Shown: positions 63,101 to 64,000 of the stretch, one piece after another | Layout of the letters: every line of letters begins with the position of its first letter | Position numbering within the stretch: the first letter of the stretch is position 1 | NCBI GenBank assembly: GCA_000499405.2 | Contig: HG738138.1 | Coordinates: 24,912,765 to 24,976,764, forward strand | Direction: 5' to 3' | DNA length: 64,000 nt | DNA from: Onchocerca volvulus | Lineage: Eukaryota; Nematoda; Chromadorea; Rhabditida; Onchocercidae | The notes under the pieces: generated by a model | Database searches by the model: none | Seen by the model: the letters and a program-made list of their open reading frames with translations, nothing else | Told to the model about the DNA's origin: nothing | Made by a program: the position numbers and the translations under genes

Positions 63101-63451
63101 GAAAAGTTAAATTTTTTGTTGTTTAATTTATTAATTACTAGTTTCGTTAATTATTTATTTTATATTATAACATCTTGAAATCAATCTTAATCCCTCTATT
63201 TGATTCTTTTATTTAATAGGAATAGATTATAACTTTAGATTTATTTCATTCTGAACACTGAAATAATTGGAGGAGAAAAATTGAATTCTATTATTTAATT
63301 TAATAATTACGAATTTCGTAAATTTTTCCAATTTTACATGAAATATCATTTCAGAAAGTTCATTGATTAGTCCAGAAATTTCAATTTCGGATGCTTTTCT
63401 TGTATCGACCGATAAGCAACAATCTGATGAAGTTACTAATACGCTAAAAAG
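43681..63451 (+). CDS. PDZ-domain scaffold-type protein, 5' part (3' end beyond window)
   Basis: Seven exons with matching phases: 43681-43854, 44284-44360, 44738-44930, 45204-45333, 54408-54517, 60979-61039, 63355-63451. They give 280 codons, ending in phase 2 at a GT, so the gene continues past the window. Residues ~1-147 have no recognised domain and are Asn/Ser/Gln-rich. They include a run of ten cysteines at about residues 107-116, preceded by CQCDSTIY. The PDZ domain spans ~153-240: EEEIVIVL (strand A), GFSISST (carboxylate-binding loop and strand B), INFILIGSPANKAGLQIGD, IVEINGCSTDG, HAQIVELINQ (helix B; its first residue is His, suggesting a class I pocket) and SRVIQLRVRRE (last strand). 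A Ser/Glu-rich segment follows. Introns 4 and 5 are ~9.1 and ~6.5 kb. The ten-cysteine run, coded by TGT/TGC repeats, may be palmitoylated (inference). The family member is not identified. Confidence 0.85.
45965..46030 (+). repeat. Poly(A) tract of about 49 in intron 4
   Basis: The longest homopolymer in the window. Smaller A or T runs of 15-25 are scattered through 39-64 kb. No target-site duplication or retroelement body was seen beside it. Confidence 0.9.
47093..47130. repeat. 17-bp-arm inverted repeat with AGGTCA half-sites
   Basis: Arms 47093-47109 (TAAGGTCACATATTGGG) and 47114-47130 pair with a single mismatch around a 4-base loop. Each arm contains AGGTCA, the nuclear-receptor half-site, in inverted orientation. 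It lies within the 9-kb intron of the PDZ gene. Confidence 0.75.
47938..48020. repeat. Alternating T and A homopolymer runs
   Basis: T-run, short spacer, A-run and a ~33-base T-run able to fold on themselves. Copy lengths may be unreliable in assembly. Confidence 0.8.
49612..50004 (+). repeat. CACATA-type minisatellite with higher-order structure
   Basis: About 390 bases of ACACAT/ACATAC repeats in which a longer block (ATGCAATATGCACATCCACA, then TACACACAC) recurs near 49752, 49827 and 49880. Reading frames of His/Thr/Tyr on + and Cys/Val/Met on minus stay open only because of the repeat. Located in intron 4 of the PDZ gene. Confidence 0.9.
52066..52148 (+). repeat. (ATC)n microsatellite
   Basis: CATCATCATTATCAT-type repeats within intron 4 of the PDZ gene. 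A related ATT/ATC stretch follows at 52380-52465. Confidence 0.9.
52943..53186 (+). CDS. Candidate alternative first exon of the PDZ gene
   Basis: An ATG-started frame of 81 codons plus 1 nt (MKKEKMIASAFPSKQLPNQQ...) ends at TTTG|GTTTGTA in phase 1. This is exactly the phase needed to join the exon at 54408 (G+GA = Gly). The last ~25 residues, ITLSGYIIFVATVQRNQQ then IIIFG, could replace the normal strands A-C of the PDZ, with SGYI in the position of the carboxylate-binding loop. The frame is less AT-rich than its surroundings. There is no transcript evidence, and the donor is not a strong consensus. Confidence 0.4.
53215..53415 (+). repeat. Diverged ~30-bp repeats (ACGTGAACTACGCTTAAG)
   Basis: At least six copies of AACGTGAAyTACGyTTAA-like units separated by ATTATA-type spacers, directly after the candidate exon. 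Confidence 0.75.
54652..54729 (+). CDS. Candidate alternative terminal exon of the PDZ gene
   Basis: Directly after a T(13)AG acceptor, 134 nt past the exon ending at 54517, lies a phase-0 frame of 25 codons ending in TAA (DIKIRAFIRFKNRITYIRYL...). Spliced after ...VELINQ it would supply a last PDZ strand (IKIRAFIRFK) in place of IKSRVIQLRVRR from the exon at 60979, and end the protein. No AATAAA follows closely. It may be a chance frame. Confidence 0.35.
   Translation, partial: DIKIRAFIRFKNRITYIRYLNPLRS
55190..55485 (+). repeat. ~112-bp tandem repeat, about 2.5 units
   Basis: Units contain ATCAATTCTTGATCATTCAT and CCTATTCATCTGATTCG, with CGATCCGAT-rich parts. The two full copies start near 55271 and 55383, and a half copy precedes them. 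Located in intron 5 of the PDZ gene. Confidence 0.85.
56282..56339. repeat. 15-bp-arm hairpin around a poly(A)
   Basis: ATGAAACTTTTACTT at 56282-56296 is perfectly complementary to AAGTAAAAGTTTCAT at 56325-56339. A partial third arm lies at 56311-56323. Confidence 0.8.
57222..57425 (+). repeat. ~40-bp diverged tandem repeats
   Basis: Four copies of GCAAATAATTT..ATCTTATAATTATTGATTTTTATAAAAT-like units; the first three are adjacent and the fourth is ~80 bp further on. Confidence 0.7.
57752..57930 (+). repeat. 107-bp tandem duplication with CACGTAAGTGATCGTA
   Basis: The block from ACTTGATTATCTTCTTGTG to CACGTAAnTAATCGTAAGTG occurs at 57752 and again at 57859. A lone CACGTAAGTGATCGTA lies at 57657. 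Confidence 0.85.
58234..58404 (+). other. Unassigned small open frame in intron 5
   Basis: Around 55 codons open after an ATG (MSPIRVELSTVLEIQIPVAI...), Cys-containing (KCASNMHDNKSCTCKLV). It lies in a patch clearly less AT-rich than its surroundings. Neither end has a strong splice consensus compatible with the neighbouring exons (phase 0 on both sides). It may be a missed cassette exon, a lone small gene or chance. Confidence 0.2.
59535..59640 (+). repeat. ~54-bp direct duplication
   Basis: AATTAACATATTTGGCCTTG occurs twice (near 59554 and 59606), each time preceded by AACAATGAA. Confidence 0.8.
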
Positions 63452-63476
63452 GTTTTATCTTTCATTTCCATCTTCA

Positions 63477-63480
<4 letters not shown>

Positions 63481-63528
<48 letters not shown>

Positions 63529-63540
63529 AAAGAAAAAAAA
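63481..63540. repeat. T(20)A(26) palindromic run
   Basis: A run of about 20 T directly followed by about 26 A, just after the last visible exon's donor. From 63452 to the window end is intron of the PDZ gene with nothing else recognised. Confidence 0.85.
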
Positions 63541-64000
63541 TGAAATGAAATATGAAATGAAAATTTATATTCGATATGAATTCTATTTAGAAAAAAAAAA
63601 TATTTAATCATTTCATCTTCTTGTTTTCTCTTTCCTAATAATTTCTTTGATGTTTTCTTATCATTGAATAATCAAATTGTTTCATCGTATTTTCTAAAAA
63701 TTTCATTCAACAAATTTTCCAAAAAATGGATAAAACTATTCATTCCTCATTTCTAAATTTCAAACCCAAAAAATCTTTTAAAAAAATGAAGAAATTTGTT
63801 TGTACTAAATCATACCTCTAAATTTCAATCAGAAAATTTCATCTAATTTAAAGAAAGAAATCTACCTTGGGAATATTTAGTGCTTTTTGGAAATTTAATT
63901 TCATGCAAATCATTATCATAGTTTTATATTTATTTAGTGCAATGATTGATGGAATTTTTAAAATACTGAGAAGTAACAAAAAAAAAAATCGATTTCATCA

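Noticed and set aside
1..64000. CRISPR arrays, complete tRNA/rRNA genes, retroviral or LTR elements
   Set aside because: No regularly spaced repeats with unique spacers, no complete cloverleaf and no reverse transcriptase or integrase motifs were seen.

Overview
The window looks like nuclear DNA of a filarial (onchocercid) nematode. It is extremely AT-rich, with long homopolymer tracts. Genes are split into small exons with TTTCAG-type acceptors, and two genes have candidate trans-splice acceptors just upstream of the ATG. It also carries a fragment of a Rickettsiales (Wolbachia-type) gene, as expected from nuclear Wolbachia transfers in filariae. The species cannot be named from the sequence. 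Exon models below were built by hand by matching reading frame, GT/AG sites and splice phase.

Layout. (1) 1-13.7 kb is an accessory block: a segment (copy A, ~125-5273) carrying the last four exons of an unidentified minus-strand gene, then Helitron-type elements (~5274-11390), then a second, partly deleted copy (B, ~11415-13690) with a broken copy of the same gene. The element at 5274-8979 contains a three-exon minus-strand chimeric gene. It joins a Helitron N-terminal leader to the C-terminal part of the ER-associated-degradation ubiquitin ligase HRD1/SEL-11 (synoviolin), without the RING. (2) 15.88-16.74 kb is a Wolbachia-type insert: the 3' half of pccB, still open, followed by the 3' half of a bacterial-type tRNA-Leu. 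(3) 17.4-32.2 kb is a complete 19-exon organic anion transporter (OATP/SLCO) gene of 730 codons. Two of its introns hold decayed Helitrons in opposite orientations. (4) 33.1-34.8 kb holds copy C of the duplicated segment, followed by a short element with a membrane-protein-like ORF. (5) 34.8-43.6 kb is gene-poor, with a 30-bp-arm hairpin. (6) 43.6 kb to the window end is the 5' part of a PDZ-domain gene with a ten-cysteine run, very large introns, and candidate alternative exons for both halves of the PDZ domain.

The duplicated segments fit together. Copy A is continuous, copy B matches only its left part, and copy C matches only its right part. The ~19.4 kb between B and C contains the Wolbachia fragment and the whole OATP gene. 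That block was therefore either inserted into one copy or lost from the other. The most unusual items are the HRD1-Helitron chimera with intact splicing, the split duplication around the OATP locus, the open pccB half-gene upstream of the transporter, and the possible modular PDZ.
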